Of a stretch of DNA of 28,517 bases, positions 7,957 to 15,520 are shown piece after piece. Positions within the stretch are counted from its first letter, which is position 1, and every line of letters starts with the position of its first letter. The stretch lies in the NCBI GenBank assembly GCA_964540575.1, contig CAZINI010000040.1:1-28517 (forward strand), given 5' to 3'. The notes beneath the pieces were generated by a model. It had not been told where the DNA came from. It was given only the letters and a program-made list of their open reading frames with translations, and did not search any database. A program made the position numbers and the translations under genes. Origin of the DNA: UMGS1889 sp964540575 (GTDB lineage Bacteria; Bacillota; Clostridia; Oscillospirales; Ruminococcaceae).

Positions 7957-8004
7957 ATCTGGAAACAAACTGCCCGACAACTGAAATTTGAGGAGGCGTG
8001 GAAT

Positions 8005-8037
8005 ATGGTGACATTCTTACGAACAAGAAATATCTGA
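8005..8037 (+). CDS. Possible 10-residue leader peptide
   Basis: The frame ATG...TGA encodes MVTFLRTRNI. A very strong GAGGAGG lies about 8 bases before the ATG. Together with the competing stems at 8046-8092 this looks like the leader of a translationally attenuated gene. Such short frames also arise by chance. Confidence 0.35.
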   Translation: MVTFLRTRNI

Positions 8038-8045
8038 GTACATGG

Positions 8046-8102
8046 AACTATGTAAATAGTTTTGTGTACAAATGAAATGCAAAGAACTATTTATATAAGG
8101 AG
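8046..8102 (+). promoter_or_regulatory. Competing stems before the P-loop/GNAT ribosome-binding site
   Basis: AACTAT (8046-8051) can pair with ATAGTT (8056-8061). That second segment, as AAATAGTT (8054-8061), can instead pair with AACTATTT (8085-8092), which lies five bases before the AAGGAG (8097-8102) of the next gene. This is a 1:2 versus 2:3 choice, though the ribosome-binding site itself is not inside a stem. Confidence 0.35.
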
Positions 8103-8110
8103 TTATTATA

Positions 8111-9223
8111 ATGATATTTCAGGATAATGTAATCAAAGAATATTTGAAAAATGTATATTTCATAACAGGTACACCCTGCGGCGGAAAGACAACAATCTCA
8201 CGGGAGTTAGCCAAACGGCACGGCTTATTAGTTTATGATATTGATGAGCAGTTCGCAAAGCATAGGGAAATTTCAGTTCCCGAATTTCAGCCGTCAATGA
8301 ACAAGGCTTTTAAAGATGCCGATGAGTTTTTCGGGCGTTCTGTGGAGGAATACAAAAAATGGCTGATAGATAACACAAGAGAGCAATTGGATTTTGTTTT
8401 ATTGGATCTGATACGTCTTTCACAAAATCAAATTGTAATATGCGACTGTCATTTGACAGTAGAAGAAGCTGACAGATTAACGGAAAGGTCAAGAATAGCC
8501 TTTTTGATAAAAGACCCATCGAATTTAGTTGATGATTACTGTAATCGTCCCGATCATCAAGGCTTCAGCAATTTTATAAACAGCACATCTGATACCGAAA
8601 AAGCAAAGGCAATATGTAATGCGACCTTGAAAAGCATTAATGAAAAAAGATGCACCGATATCAAAGGCAGTAACTATTTCTGGCTCGAAAGAACCGTAAA
8701 CAGTACAATTGATGATACAGTAAGAAAAGTGGAGCAGCACTTTGGTCTGGTTGGAAAAGCTTTAGATATTGGCGCATTAGAGATAAGAAAAGTTGACAAA
8801 GATACCGACTTGGCTGAAAAGCTTATCCGTTTTGTTGAACATTTTTCCTGGGAAGATGTAAAAGAGCATATTTTGCAGATGCTTCATACATGGGAATTTA
8901 CCGATTGGGAAACAGTATTTGCTGCAATTGCAGACGGTCAAATCGTAGGAATGACAACTATAATGAAGACGGATTATTATCCGCTGCCCGAAATATTTCC
9001 GTGGATTTCAAGTGTGTTTGTTTCGGAAGATTACCGTGGACATAGGATCAGTGAAAAACTGATAGCTTTTGCAAACGAATATGCAAAAGATAACGGATTT
9101 GACAGGACTTATATTCCATCGGAGCATATCGGACTGTACGAAAAATATGGTTACCGTTATCTAAAAGATATTGTTAATTATGGAAACGGAACCGACCGGT
9201 TGTATGTCAAAGAATTGAAGTAA
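8111..9223 (+). CDS. Fusion of a P-loop kinase-like domain and a GNAT acetyltransferase
   Basis: 370 residues. Residues 14-215 form an AAA/kinase-like P-loop domain with Walker A GTPCGGKTT at 20-28 and a likely catalytic/Walker B stretch VICDCH near 109-113. Residues about 222-370 form a GNAT domain with acetyl-CoA motif VFVSEDYRGHRIS (302-314) and the late GLYEKYGYRY motif (341-350). The protein could phosphorylate and acetylate a small molecule, or use ATP and acetyl-CoA in separate reactions. The substrate is unknown. ATG 8111 has AAGGAG 8 bases upstream. It lies between repeat copies B and C and is probably transcribed from the copy B promoter. Similar two-domain proteins act in antibiotic resistance, which supports but does not prove that role. 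Confidence 0.85.
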   Translation: MIFQDNVIKEYLKNVYFITGTPCGGKTTISRELAKRHGLLVYDIDEQFAKHREISVPEFQPSMNKAFKDADEFFGRSVEEYKKWLIDNTREQLDFVLLDLIRLSQNQIVICDCHLTVEEADRLTERSRIAFLIKDPSNLVDDYCNRPDHQGFSNFINSTSDTEKAKAICNATLKSINEKRCTDIKGSNYFWLERTVNSTIDDTVRKVEQHFGLVGKALDIGALEIRKVDKDTDLAEKLIRFVEHFSWEDVKEHILQMLHTWEFTDWETVFAAIADGQIVGMTTIMKTDYYPLPEIFPWISSVFVSEDYRGHRISEKLIAFANEYAKDNGFDRTYIPSEHIGLYEKYGYRYLKDIVNYGNGTDRLYVKELK

Positions 9224-9245
9224 TAATAGGAATACGACAACTTCC

Positions 9246-9400
9246 ATTTTATCGGGGAGCGTGGGCAAAAACTCACGCTCCTCTTTACATTACTACAACC
9301 ATTACGCCCCTGCGTGCAAATATCAAACAAATACAGATAAAGACCTGCTATCCGTTGATGAAACGTGCAAAATGTGAAATAATAAATCTATAAAATTTGT
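9246..9400 (+). repeat. ~280-bp intergenic repeat, copy C (5' part only)
   Basis: This copy begins with the terminator (GGAGCGTG and CACGCTCC, about 9256-9286, then TCTTT) just after the P-loop/GNAT gene. It follows copies A and B through TGCGTGCAAA, AAATACAGATAA and TTGATGAAAC, then diverges near 9400. It lacks the small ORF and rightward promoter. From 9401 to 9539 I see no gene, only a 22-codon stretch (9410-9478) without a ribosome-binding site. Confidence 0.75.
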
Positions 9401-9539
9401 TACAATCAGATGTGCTTTGATGCCTGTCAGGATTTGCAGGATTACTCAAAGCGACTGAAAGCAATGTTACAACAATAATCAGGGTGAAAATTCAAATCAA
9501 AAGGCACTGGCCGAACATAAAAACGTCGTATTGCAGTTC

Positions 9540-9568
9540 TTGACAGCACAGACAAATGGGGTTATACT
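9540..9568 (+). promoter_or_regulatory. Consensus promoter upstream of the AraC-GyrI gene
   Basis: TTGACA (9540-9545), 17-base spacer, TATACT (9563-9568), reading toward the gene at 9671. A second possible start is the extended -10 TGATATAAT at 9631-9639, which would leave a leader of about 25 bases. Confidence 0.7.
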
Positions 9569-9670
9569 ATGAATATTAAAAGTATTTGACAGCTAAAAGC
9601 ACAAAATGTCGGGAAACACTTCAATCAAGCTGATATAATGAATACAGTAGATGGGAAAGGACGTGATAGA

Positions 9671-10501
9671 ATGAACGGCTGGGCAGAAGGAATTCAAAGC
9701 GCTGTGCAGTACATCGAGGATAATCTTACGGAAGATCTGCAGATAGAGGATATTGCCGCAAAGGCGTATGTTTCTTATTTCCACTTCCAGAGGATATTCA
9801 GTGCGCTGTGTGGCTTCACTGTGGGCGAATATATCCGCAATCGCAGGCTGACTCTTACGGCACAGGAGCTTTCTGCGGACAATGCAAGGGTAATTGACGT
9901 TGCGGTAAAATACAGCTACGATTCACCAGACAGCTTTGCACGGGCATTCACAAAATTTCACGGAATTTCTCCCTCGGCTGCAAAAGAAAAGGGCACAAAT
10001 CTGAGATCCTTTGCACCTGTGAGAATAAAGCTAACATTGGAGGGCGGTACTATGATGGATTACAAAATTGTTGAAAAAGCGGCATTTACGGTAATGGGCA
10101 AGTCGAAAATGTTCAATGCGGACACTTGCTATGCTGAGATACCGAAGTTTTGGGATGAACATCTCAGTGAGGGCGAGGGAAGGACTGTGTGCGGTCTGTA
10201 CGGCGTATGTCTTAACGGCGAAGGAAAGGATTTCGAGTATCTGATTGCAGATAACTATGACCCTTGCCGTGAAGTGTCCGAGGGTCTTGTTACAAGATTT
10301 ATCCCCGCAGGAACATGGGCAATTTTCCCGTGCAAACTGAAAACCTTGCAGGGCGTGAACACAAAAATCTGGAGCGAATGGCTCCCCAACTGCAAGGAAT
10401 ACAAGCTCTCAGGAAGCTACGATATTGAAATGTACACTCCGCCTTGCGACCCTCCCGAGGACAGCTACTGCGAGATATGGATACCCGTTGAAAAGATTTG
10501 A
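9671..10501 (+). CDS. AraC-family regulator with GyrI-like ligand-binding domain
   Basis: 276 residues. Residues about 5-105 hold two helix-turn-helix units of the AraC/XylS type (IEDIAAKAYVSYFHFQRIF and VIDVAVKYSYDSPDSFARAF). Residues about 125-276 form a GyrI-like effector domain ending in YCEIWIPVEKI. Such proteins sense amphipathic or toxic small molecules and activate efflux or modification genes. I chose ATG 9671 (AAAGGA 9 bases before it). The in-frame ATG at 9638 overlaps an extended -10 sequence and has no ribosome-binding site. A terminator follows at 10556. No target gene is directly downstream on the same strand. Confidence 0.9.
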   Translation: MNGWAEGIQSAVQYIEDNLTEDLQIEDIAAKAYVSYFHFQRIFSALCGFTVGEYIRNRRLTLTAQELSADNARVIDVAVKYSYDSPDSFARAFTKFHGISPSAAKEKGTNLRSFAPVRIKLTLEGGTMMDYKIVEKAAFTVMGKSKMFNADTCYAEIPKFWDEHLSEGEGRTVCGLYGVCLNGEGKDFEYLIADNYDPCREVSEGLVTRFIPAGTWAIFPCKLKTLQGVNTKIWSEWLPNCKEYKLSGSYDIEMYTPPCDPPEDSYCEIWIPVEKI

Positions 10502-10555
10502 CATAACAAAAGTTTTACGCAAATATCACTTTTCAATTAACCAAACAGCAAGAAA

Positions 10556-10590
10556 AAAAGCGACCGAAAGGCGATTTCGGCCGCTTTTGT
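10556..10590 (+). terminator. Terminator after the AraC-GyrI gene
   Basis: AAAAGCGACCGAAA (10556-10569) pairs with TTTCGGCCGCTTTT (10575-10588), with one mismatch and a five-base loop. A-rich and T-rich flanks on each side allow it to serve both strands, including the convergent GyrI gene. Confidence 0.8.
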
Positions 10591-10649
10591 TATGCAGCAT
10601 TCTGGAAATGTGGTCAATAATTCAGTAATATTTTTTCCTCAATGAAATT

Positions 10650-11282
10650 TTACAATTTCCTTATTGGGTGTCTGATGACTGTTTTCCATTTTTCGGGAGC
10701 AACCTTTCTTGCATCTGACATATATATTTCGTGGTGCAAGCGTTTGTCGGTAATATCATTTTCATACCCGTTTGCTTTTAAATATTCGTCCATTAAAGCA
10801 ACAGTTGCGGGTTCATCGTCAAAGGGACCGTGGTGCATTATCTGAACGCACAAGCCCTCTTCAACAGTCAAAAATTCCGCTGATGAACAGTCAATTTTTT
10901 TCTTTTTGGAAGCTGTTTCCACTGCCCATTCAAAATCCTCTTTGGAAACAAAATCGGGCAAACGAATGACAGAGATCCAGTTAAAGGTGGATTTATCGCT
11001 GTAATCAATTCCATCAACATTATCCTGCCACCAAAATCCCTCAAGCGGCGGTACAACATACTCGAAGAATCCCTCGATTTTGTGATCTGTCTTATAACTC
11101 ATTTTCAGAGTATAGGCTACTGCATACAAAACGCCGACTGCTTGCTGATATGCTCCGCCTTCTTCGTTGGGATTGCCTTTCCCTCTGACGGCGATGTAAT
11201 TTGCCTTTGGAACGGTTACTATCTCAGGGGTGTTCTTTGGCATATAAAACTCTTTATACTCTTTCTTAAAATCAAAAGCCAT
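10650..11282 (-). CDS. Stand-alone GyrI-like small-molecule binding protein
   Basis: 210 residues without a DNA-binding domain. The fold signature is PKANYIAVRGKGNPNEEG near residue 40, followed by SYKTDHKIEGFFEYVVPPLEGFW, a late LCVQIMHHGPFDDEPATV and a C-terminal HHEIYMSDARKVAPEKWKT. This is the SHV/GyrI-like superfamily known from drug-binding sensors and cyclopropanoid hydrolases. ATG 11282 has GGAGG 7 bases before it; an in-frame codon at 11324 lies inside the previous gene. It follows the MerR-GyrI gene by 26 bases and shares its transcript. It may bind, sequester or degrade the same inducer. Confidence 0.85.
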   Translation of the reverse strand: MAFDFKKEYKEFYMPKNTPEIVTVPKANYIAVRGKGNPNEEGGAYQQAVGVLYAVAYTLKMSYKTDHKIEGFFEYVVPPLEGFWWQDNVDGIDYSDKSTFNWISVIRLPDFVSKEDFEWAVETASKKKKIDCSSAEFLTVEEGLCVQIMHHGPFDDEPATVALMDEYLKANGYENDITDKRLHHEIYMSDARKVAPEKWKTVIRHPIRKL

Positions 11283-11308
11283 ATTAATTCCTCCGTTAAG
11301 TTGAATTT

Positions 11309-12109
11309 TTAGATAGGGAAACAAACCTCTGTAACATACTCGTCGGGATTTTTCGTCTGTGCAGGACCTACATGATAGATATTGAACATATGCCCCGAAA
11401 CCTTATATCCGTTGGCATTTATCCATGAAACTATCGTTGCTATGGCGTCATTCATCTGTTCATAGCCGCCTTTTATCACACAGCTTGCGACCTTAACTGA
11501 AGGAAGCGTTTTGAATTTGATATGCTCGGTATCACAGTATGTTCCTTTGACCGTCATCCATGCGATTATCTCAACATTTTCTTCCATGTATTCCTCGTCA
11601 AGAAATTCTGTGGCGGCAAGGCATGGATCGGACGGCACAAGAGGTTTTTGACACTCACGGAACATTTCCCACGCCATACCCTCGTCCTCGTAATGCGGAA
11701 TAACTGTATGTACAGTGGCTGCATATCTTTCGGATATTGTCTTTACAGTAACGTTGATGCTAATATTCTGTTTCTTTTTTAGTCTATTTCGGGCGGTATC
11801 AAGCAGCATCAGCTTATACTCCGTCTGTTTTGCAAGGACTGCCAGTTCCTCCTGTTTTGCAAGCAGAAATCCGTCAAGCTTTTCTGTATCATCATATATT
11901 TCCAGGATACGAACAATATCGGCAAGGGCAAATCCCATGTCCTTTAATGCTGCAATTCTTCCTGCAATAAACAGCTGTTCCTCACGATAATATCTGTACC
12001 CCGTAAACTCGTCAATTTCCGCAGGTTTAAGCAATCCGATATCGTCATAGTGGCGAAGCATTCTGATACTTACTCTTGACAATTTTGAAAAATCTCCGAT
12101 TTTAAGCAT
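11309..12109 (-). CDS. MerR-family regulator with GyrI-like effector domain
   Basis: 266 residues. The N-terminal winged helix is classic MerR (LKIGDFSKLSRVSIRMLRHYDDIGLL, then FTGYRYYREEQL), followed by a dimerisation coiled coil at about 80-118. A GyrI-like domain fills about 120-266 and ends YVTEVCFPI. The layout matches BmrR/TipA-type multidrug sensors. ATG 12109 is preceded by GGAGG with 7 bases; the ATG at 12124 overlaps that ribosome-binding site. The promoter at 12151-12181 has the 19-base spacer typical of MerR-controlled promoters, so it probably regulates its own operon with the GyrI-like gene. Confidence 0.92.
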   Translation of the reverse strand: MLKIGDFSKLSRVSIRMLRHYDDIGLLKPAEIDEFTGYRYYREEQLFIAGRIAALKDMGFALADIVRILEIYDDTEKLDGFLLAKQEELAVLAKQTEYKLMLLDTARNRLKKKQNISINVTVKTISERYAATVHTVIPHYEDEGMAWEMFRECQKPLVPSDPCLAATEFLDEEYMEENVEIIAWMTVKGTYCDTEHIKFKTLPSVKVASCVIKGGYEQMNDAIATIVSWINANGYKVSGHMFNIYHVGPAQTKNPDEYVTEVCFPI

Positions 12110-12150
12110 ATTTTCTACCTCCATGGATATATGCTTTTAAGCTCACCTCT

Positions 12151-12181
12151 ATTATAATCCCTACCATAATGTCAGAGTCAA
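12151..12181 (-). promoter_or_regulatory. MerR-type promoter with 19-bp spacer
   Basis: On the minus strand TTGACT (12176-12181) and TATAAT (12151-12156) are separated by 19 bases rather than 17. MerR-family activators work on such overlong spacers by distorting the DNA. An imperfect dyad (CTCTGAC / GTAGGGA) lies in the spacer. Confidence 0.75.
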
Positions 12182-12211
12182 TACCTTTTTTAAATTGAAG
12201 GAGGCTTAAAA

Positions 12212-12718
12212 TTATTTGATATCCCGTCCCGTTCTGATATAATGCCCTTCCTGAACAGCGGAAAATGTTGCTATGATACAAACTGCTGCAGCACTGTATT
12301 TCAGTTCAATAACAGGCAATGTTAAGGGCAGCAGAAACATCAGCAATCCTGTGATCTTATTCATAACGGTGTGTTCTGCTACGAATCTTTTTTTGCAGAC
12401 AAAACCCGATATGATATTTGTGATTTTTATTACTGCTATTATCAGGATCCATATCCAAATCCACCTTGAAATATTCATCGCAGGCAGCAGCTTGAACAAA
12501 GCCGCCGACGCAAATATAAAATCCGCAATAGTGTCAAGTCTTGACCCGAATGCACTGACGGAATTTGTTTTTCTCGCAATAGTTCCGTCAACCATATCGG
12601 TAAGTCCGCAAAGAAGATACATAACATAAAACCAAGTCGAAAATGTGGGAAAGAACAGCATTAGTATGCTGAATATTATCCGACAGCTTGTAACTATGTT
12701 TGCAATGTGTTTTTTCAT
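12212..12718 (-). CDS. CDP-alcohol phosphatidyltransferase family membrane enzyme
   Basis: About 168 residues with several membrane helices. It has the family signature D-G-x2-A-R-x8-G-x3-D-x3-D, seen as VDGTIARKTNSVSAFGSRLDTIAD. These enzymes join a CDP-activated lipid (usually CDP-diacylglycerol) with an alcohol such as glycerol phosphate, serine or inositol; the acceptor here is not clear. A GTG at 12730 and ATG 12718 are both possible starts. I prefer the ATG, with a weak GGGTGA about 8 bases before it. The gene is monocistronic, 102 bases after the MerR start on the same strand. The 251 bases upstream (12719-12969) hold no evident gene. Confidence 0.85.
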   Translation of the reverse strand: MKKHIANIVTSCRIIFSILMLFFPTFSTWFYVMYLLCGLTDMVDGTIARKTNSVSAFGSRLDTIADFIFASAALFKLLPAMNISRWIWIWILIIAVIKITNIISGFVCKKRFVAEHTVMNKITGLLMFLLPLTLPVIELKYSAAAVCIIATFSAVQEGHYIRTGRDIK

Positions 12719-12969
12719 AATGCTTTTCACCCGAAGTTATGTTGCTTATTAGGGAATCAATGATTAAATCAATATTTTTATTTTTCTTGTTGCCTAAGTG
12801 ACGTATCTAGGTGGGTGTTGCCGAAAATCATACACCAGTATTGCTGTAAAAATCAACGGTATCTCTTTGTCAAACGAACTGACACACAGCTGTGTAAAGA
12901 AGAATAGGAACCTAACCGTCATATCTGCAAAATGGAAGTAGGTTTTTGGCGGAAGATCATTCATATCTG

Positions 12970-13764
12970 TCATAATTCAATTAATTCTATATAAAGCTTT
13001 CGCATTTCTTCGATCGAGTCATCTATCGTGTTTTCATTACTTCCCAAAGCAACGATTTTCAAAAGTTTGTCATAACAATTCTGCGGTTTTAGTTCAAACG
13101 AGGCAATTGCACTTTCTGTTCTTTTTCGACTTGGAAAGTATCGTCTGTTCTTTGCGTATAGTGCTTGTAAAAAATGATCCAAAAACTCTTCTGCAACCTG
13201 ATGATAAAATAATACTTCGTGACGAAGCTTTGCTCTGCCCAAATCTTCATCATCAATAATTCTACAAACCTCAGATGAATACCACTTATCAAACAGCTCC
13301 TGAGGATAGGTCCTTACTTTATCAACAATATTTGTCCATGCATTATTCTTTTCCCATAAAACATTAATTGTCTCAATGCTTGCAAGACGACCGATAGGAT
13401 AAAAGCTCCCCTCTTTATTCAAATGTTTTCCATCTAATATCTCATCAATGTATTCCTGCATTTCCGTTTCAGAAAAATACATAGGCATAATATCAATTCC
13501 ATTAATATAAAATACATCTCCATATCCCCATATTCCGCCGGAGCAAACTTCCATTTCAAGCTTGTCATATAAACCCTCAAGCGATTTGTACAAGGAAAGA
13601 CGCCTATCGGTATCAGGTACATTTTTGCAAATAATAAACATATCTATATCACTTTTACCGGCGATAAGCGGGGCATTAATATCTCCTGTCTGCCCAATTC
13701 CCAATATTCCATCGAATTTTGAGATTTCTTCCACCAGTTTTAATTTAAAATTATTTGCATCCAT
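12970..13764 (-). CDS. Nucleotidyltransferase-fold protein, possibly antibiotic-modifying
   Basis: 264 residues. The N-terminus has the DNA polymerase beta-type nucleotidyltransferase core: GIGQTGDINAPLIAGKSDIDMFII, with the two acidic metal ligands in SDIDMF and a further acidic candidate in NGIDIMPMYF. A helical C-terminal domain follows (HEVLFYHQVAEEFLDHFLQALY). Aminoglycoside and lincosamide nucleotidyltransferases share this plan, but so do many uncharacterised proteins. The start ATG 13764 lies 8 bases after GGAGG. It is 61 bases downstream of the GNAT gene end, on the same strand. Confidence 0.8.
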   Translation of the reverse strand: MDANNFKLKLVEEISKFDGILGIGQTGDINAPLIAGKSDIDMFIICKNVPDTDRRLSLYKSLEGLYDKLEMEVCSGGIWGYGDVFYINGIDIMPMYFSETEMQEYIDEILDGKHLNKEGSFYPIGRLASIETINVLWEKNNAWTNIVDKVRTYPQELFDKWYSSEVCRIIDDEDLGRAKLRHEVLFYHQVAEEFLDHFLQALYAKNRRYFPSRKRTESAIASFELKPQNCYDKLLKIVALGSNENTIDDSIEEMRKLYIELIEL

Positions 13765-13824
13765 TTAACTGTCCTCCATAAATTCCAATTTTCCAATCAT
13801 TTTATTTCACCGACAAGTTCAAAT

Positions 13825-14348
13825 TTACCCTTTTAATTCTTCCCACTCTTTGCGTGTAATAGCATAGGCATAGGAGATAACATTTTTTTCGTCGGGATAT
13901 TCTTTGACCTTTTTCATTCCGTTTGCAATTGCAGTAGAATATGAGCCTACATTTGTATATTTCATATAGGAATACAAACAGTCATATTCAGTATTTTCAA
14001 ATGCCCAGTCCCTGACCGCCCTTGCCGCTTCACTGCCAAATCCTCTTTGCCAATATTTTTTGTGAATGTGGTAGCCTATTTCGGGAAGAAAAGCACCGTC
14101 AATATTTTGTATCGTAAGCCCGCAGTCGCCTATAAATTCGCCTGTTTCTTTCAGAATAACAGCCCATAAACCAAATCCATATTCTTTGTAGTTTCGAAGA
14201 TTCCATTCTATCCAGCCCTTTGTTCGCTCTTCATCAAAGGGTTTTGGATAATGCTGCATAGTTTCCGTATCTGACAATATTTCATAAAGTGGTCAAAATC
14301 ATCAGGAGTTAATTCTCTGAGCAAAAGTCTTTCTGTTTCAATTTTCAT
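13825..14348 (-). pseudogene. GNAT (RimJ/RimL-type) acetyltransferase with a single-base frameshift
   Basis: The gene starts at ATG 14348 (GGAG 8 bases upstream) and reads MKIETERLLLRELTPDDFDH FMK, a textbook RimJ/RimL N-terminus. Then it shifts frame at a run of three T on the plus strand (14280-14282). The downstream frame continues ILSDTETMQHYPKPF and contains the acetyl-CoA loop YWQRGFGSEA. Adding one base restores exactly 175 codons (174 residues plus stop). The 3' part alone can only start at a TTG (14277) without a ribosome-binding site. It may be a true pseudogene or a homopolymer sequencing error. An intact protein would acetylate an amine on a protein N-terminus or small molecule. 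Confidence 0.85.
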
Positions 14349-14417
14349 TATCACCACTCCATTTCTTTGCTGCTGCTATCATTATATCATTAATTTTCGG
14401 AAATTTCAATATATATC

Positions 14418-14450
14418 AAAGCCGCCTGTTTGCGAAAAAAAGGCGGCTTT
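14418..14450 (-). terminator. Hairpin terminator after the AraC-type gene
   Basis: AAAGCCGCC (14418-14426) and GGCGGCTTT (14442-14450) form a perfect 9-bp stem, with an A-rich loop on the plus strand. It lies 32 bases after the stop of the gene at 14482. A related hairpin with the same core is at 17984-18024, next to a remnant of the same gene. Confidence 0.6.
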
Positions 14451-14481
14451 GCAGCTGTTTATCAATCGTACATCTTATGAA

Positions 14482-15387
14482 TTATTTGTCAGCAATTGCT
14501 CTTACAGCACGCCCTTCAATATATCCTCTCCAGCCCATTGGTGCAAGCTGGAATTTCGGAGCAGTTTCATCGTCCCATTCATAGCCGTAGACCTTGGGAT
14601 TGAAATCCGCAATACGTTCCCACAGCTTTCCGATTGCTTCTACATATTTTTCATCATCGTAAGGCTCTCCATGGAACACAAGATACTTGCAAGCAGGAAG
14701 GTCTATCACATCAAATTCTTCGGGAATCTCTCCCGAATAATCAGCAGGGACTTCAACAGCGTGAGCATAAACTCCCGTACCTTCGGGACACATTGATTTA
14801 GGCAGCCACACACCCATAGGTTCGTTCAGAGCGTCCTTAATTCCGCAGAGAATATCCCAAGGGGCAGGGCTTTCGGGCGTTCCGCAGCCGACTTCTTCAC
14901 AGTATTCAAAGTAATCGGCAGCATTTTTGCTTCTGAAAAGTATCAGCTTACGAGCGGGACGTTCCATGATCTGAGTAAAAATAACAGCAGTTTTCTGTTC
15001 CATATTAAATTCCTCCGTTTTAGTTTTTTGGCGGTTAAGATAATAATACGGGATATTCCAGCCGTTCGGTGCAGGGTAATCGGCAAACTTTTTCGGGGTA
15101 ATTCCGAAACCGTTTGCAAAAGCCCTTGTAAATCCTTCGTGGCTGTCGAACATAAAATCAAGAGCAATATCAAGCACCTTTTCGCTGCCGCCCCTGAGTG
15201 CAAAGGCAGATGCTGTAAGACGTTCACGGCGGATATATTCAAACAAGGACAGGCCTGTTTCCTCCTTGAATATACGTGATGTGTGGAACTTAGAATATCC
15301 CACTGCTTTTGCAATATCGTTCAGCGTGACAGGTTCATTCAGATGTTCAATGATATACTTTTTGATTTGTTCGGTAACAGATCTCAT
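14482..15387 (-). CDS. AraC-family regulator with GyrI-like effector domain
   Basis: 301 residues. The AraC double helix-turn-helix occupies about 1-105 (LNDIAKAVGYSKFHTSRIFKEETG; VLDIALDFMFDSHEGFTRAF). After a linker, residues about 130-301 form a GyrI-like domain ending PMGWRGYIEGRAVRAIADK. The start ATG 15387 follows GGTGAG with about 6 bases spacing, and a TATAAT lies just upstream. It is a probable drug-responsive activator. Part of its 3' end (about 14488-14577) is duplicated as a remnant at 18061-18150. Confidence 0.9.
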   Translation of the reverse strand: MRSVTEQIKKYIIEHLNEPVTLNDIAKAVGYSKFHTSRIFKEETGLSLFEYIRRERLTASAFALRGGSEKVLDIALDFMFDSHEGFTRAFANGFGITPKKFADYPAPNGWNIPYYYLNRQKTKTEEFNMEQKTAVIFTQIMERPARKLILFRSKNAADYFEYCEEVGCGTPESPAPWDILCGIKDALNEPMGVWLPKSMCPEGTGVYAHAVEVPADYSGEIPEEFDVIDLPACKYLVFHGEPYDDEKYVEAIGKLWERIADFNPKVYGYEWDDETAPKFQLAPMGWRGYIEGRAVRAIADK

Positions 15388-15520
15388 ATTTTCTCACCGC
15401 CTGCTGTTATTATATAATAATACTCAAAAACTTTCTTGACTTGAATTGCTGCAATGACAAGTGCGAATTGCGAATAAGTTTATCGGAACAAAAACCTTGG
15501 ATTCTATCAAATTCTCTCAT

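Larger units (their letters stand above)
7699..7979 (+). repeat. ~280-bp intergenic repeat, copy B
   Basis: Second near-full copy of the block at 7275-7556, in the same orientation. It keeps the terminator (about 7706-7737), the central conserved words, the sORF (7897-7956) and the rightward promoter. The final hairpin has decayed on its left side (CTGGAAACAAACTGCCCGACA). In this copy CCTTT can pair with AAAGG at the sORF ribosome-binding site across a TCCG loop. Confidence 0.8.

Noticed and set aside
6417..9400. Integron-like gene cassettes with attC sites.
   Set aside because: The repeats lack attC core sites and fold symmetry, are much too conserved in sequence, and no integron integrase is visible.
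7275..9400. Retron or CRISPR-like array.
   Set aside because: No reverse transcriptase, cas gene or short regularly spaced repeats; only three long copies separated by genes.
9410..9478. 22-codon frame (ends DYSKRLKAMLQQ) between repeat copy C and the AraC gene.
   Set aside because: The ending looks protein-like, but there is no ribosome-binding site or longer context. At most it is a gene crumb.
9638..9670. Earlier start of the AraC-GyrI gene at ATG 9638.
   Set aside because: It overlaps the extended -10 TGATATAAT and has no ribosome-binding site, while ATG 9671 has AAAGGA at a suitable distance.
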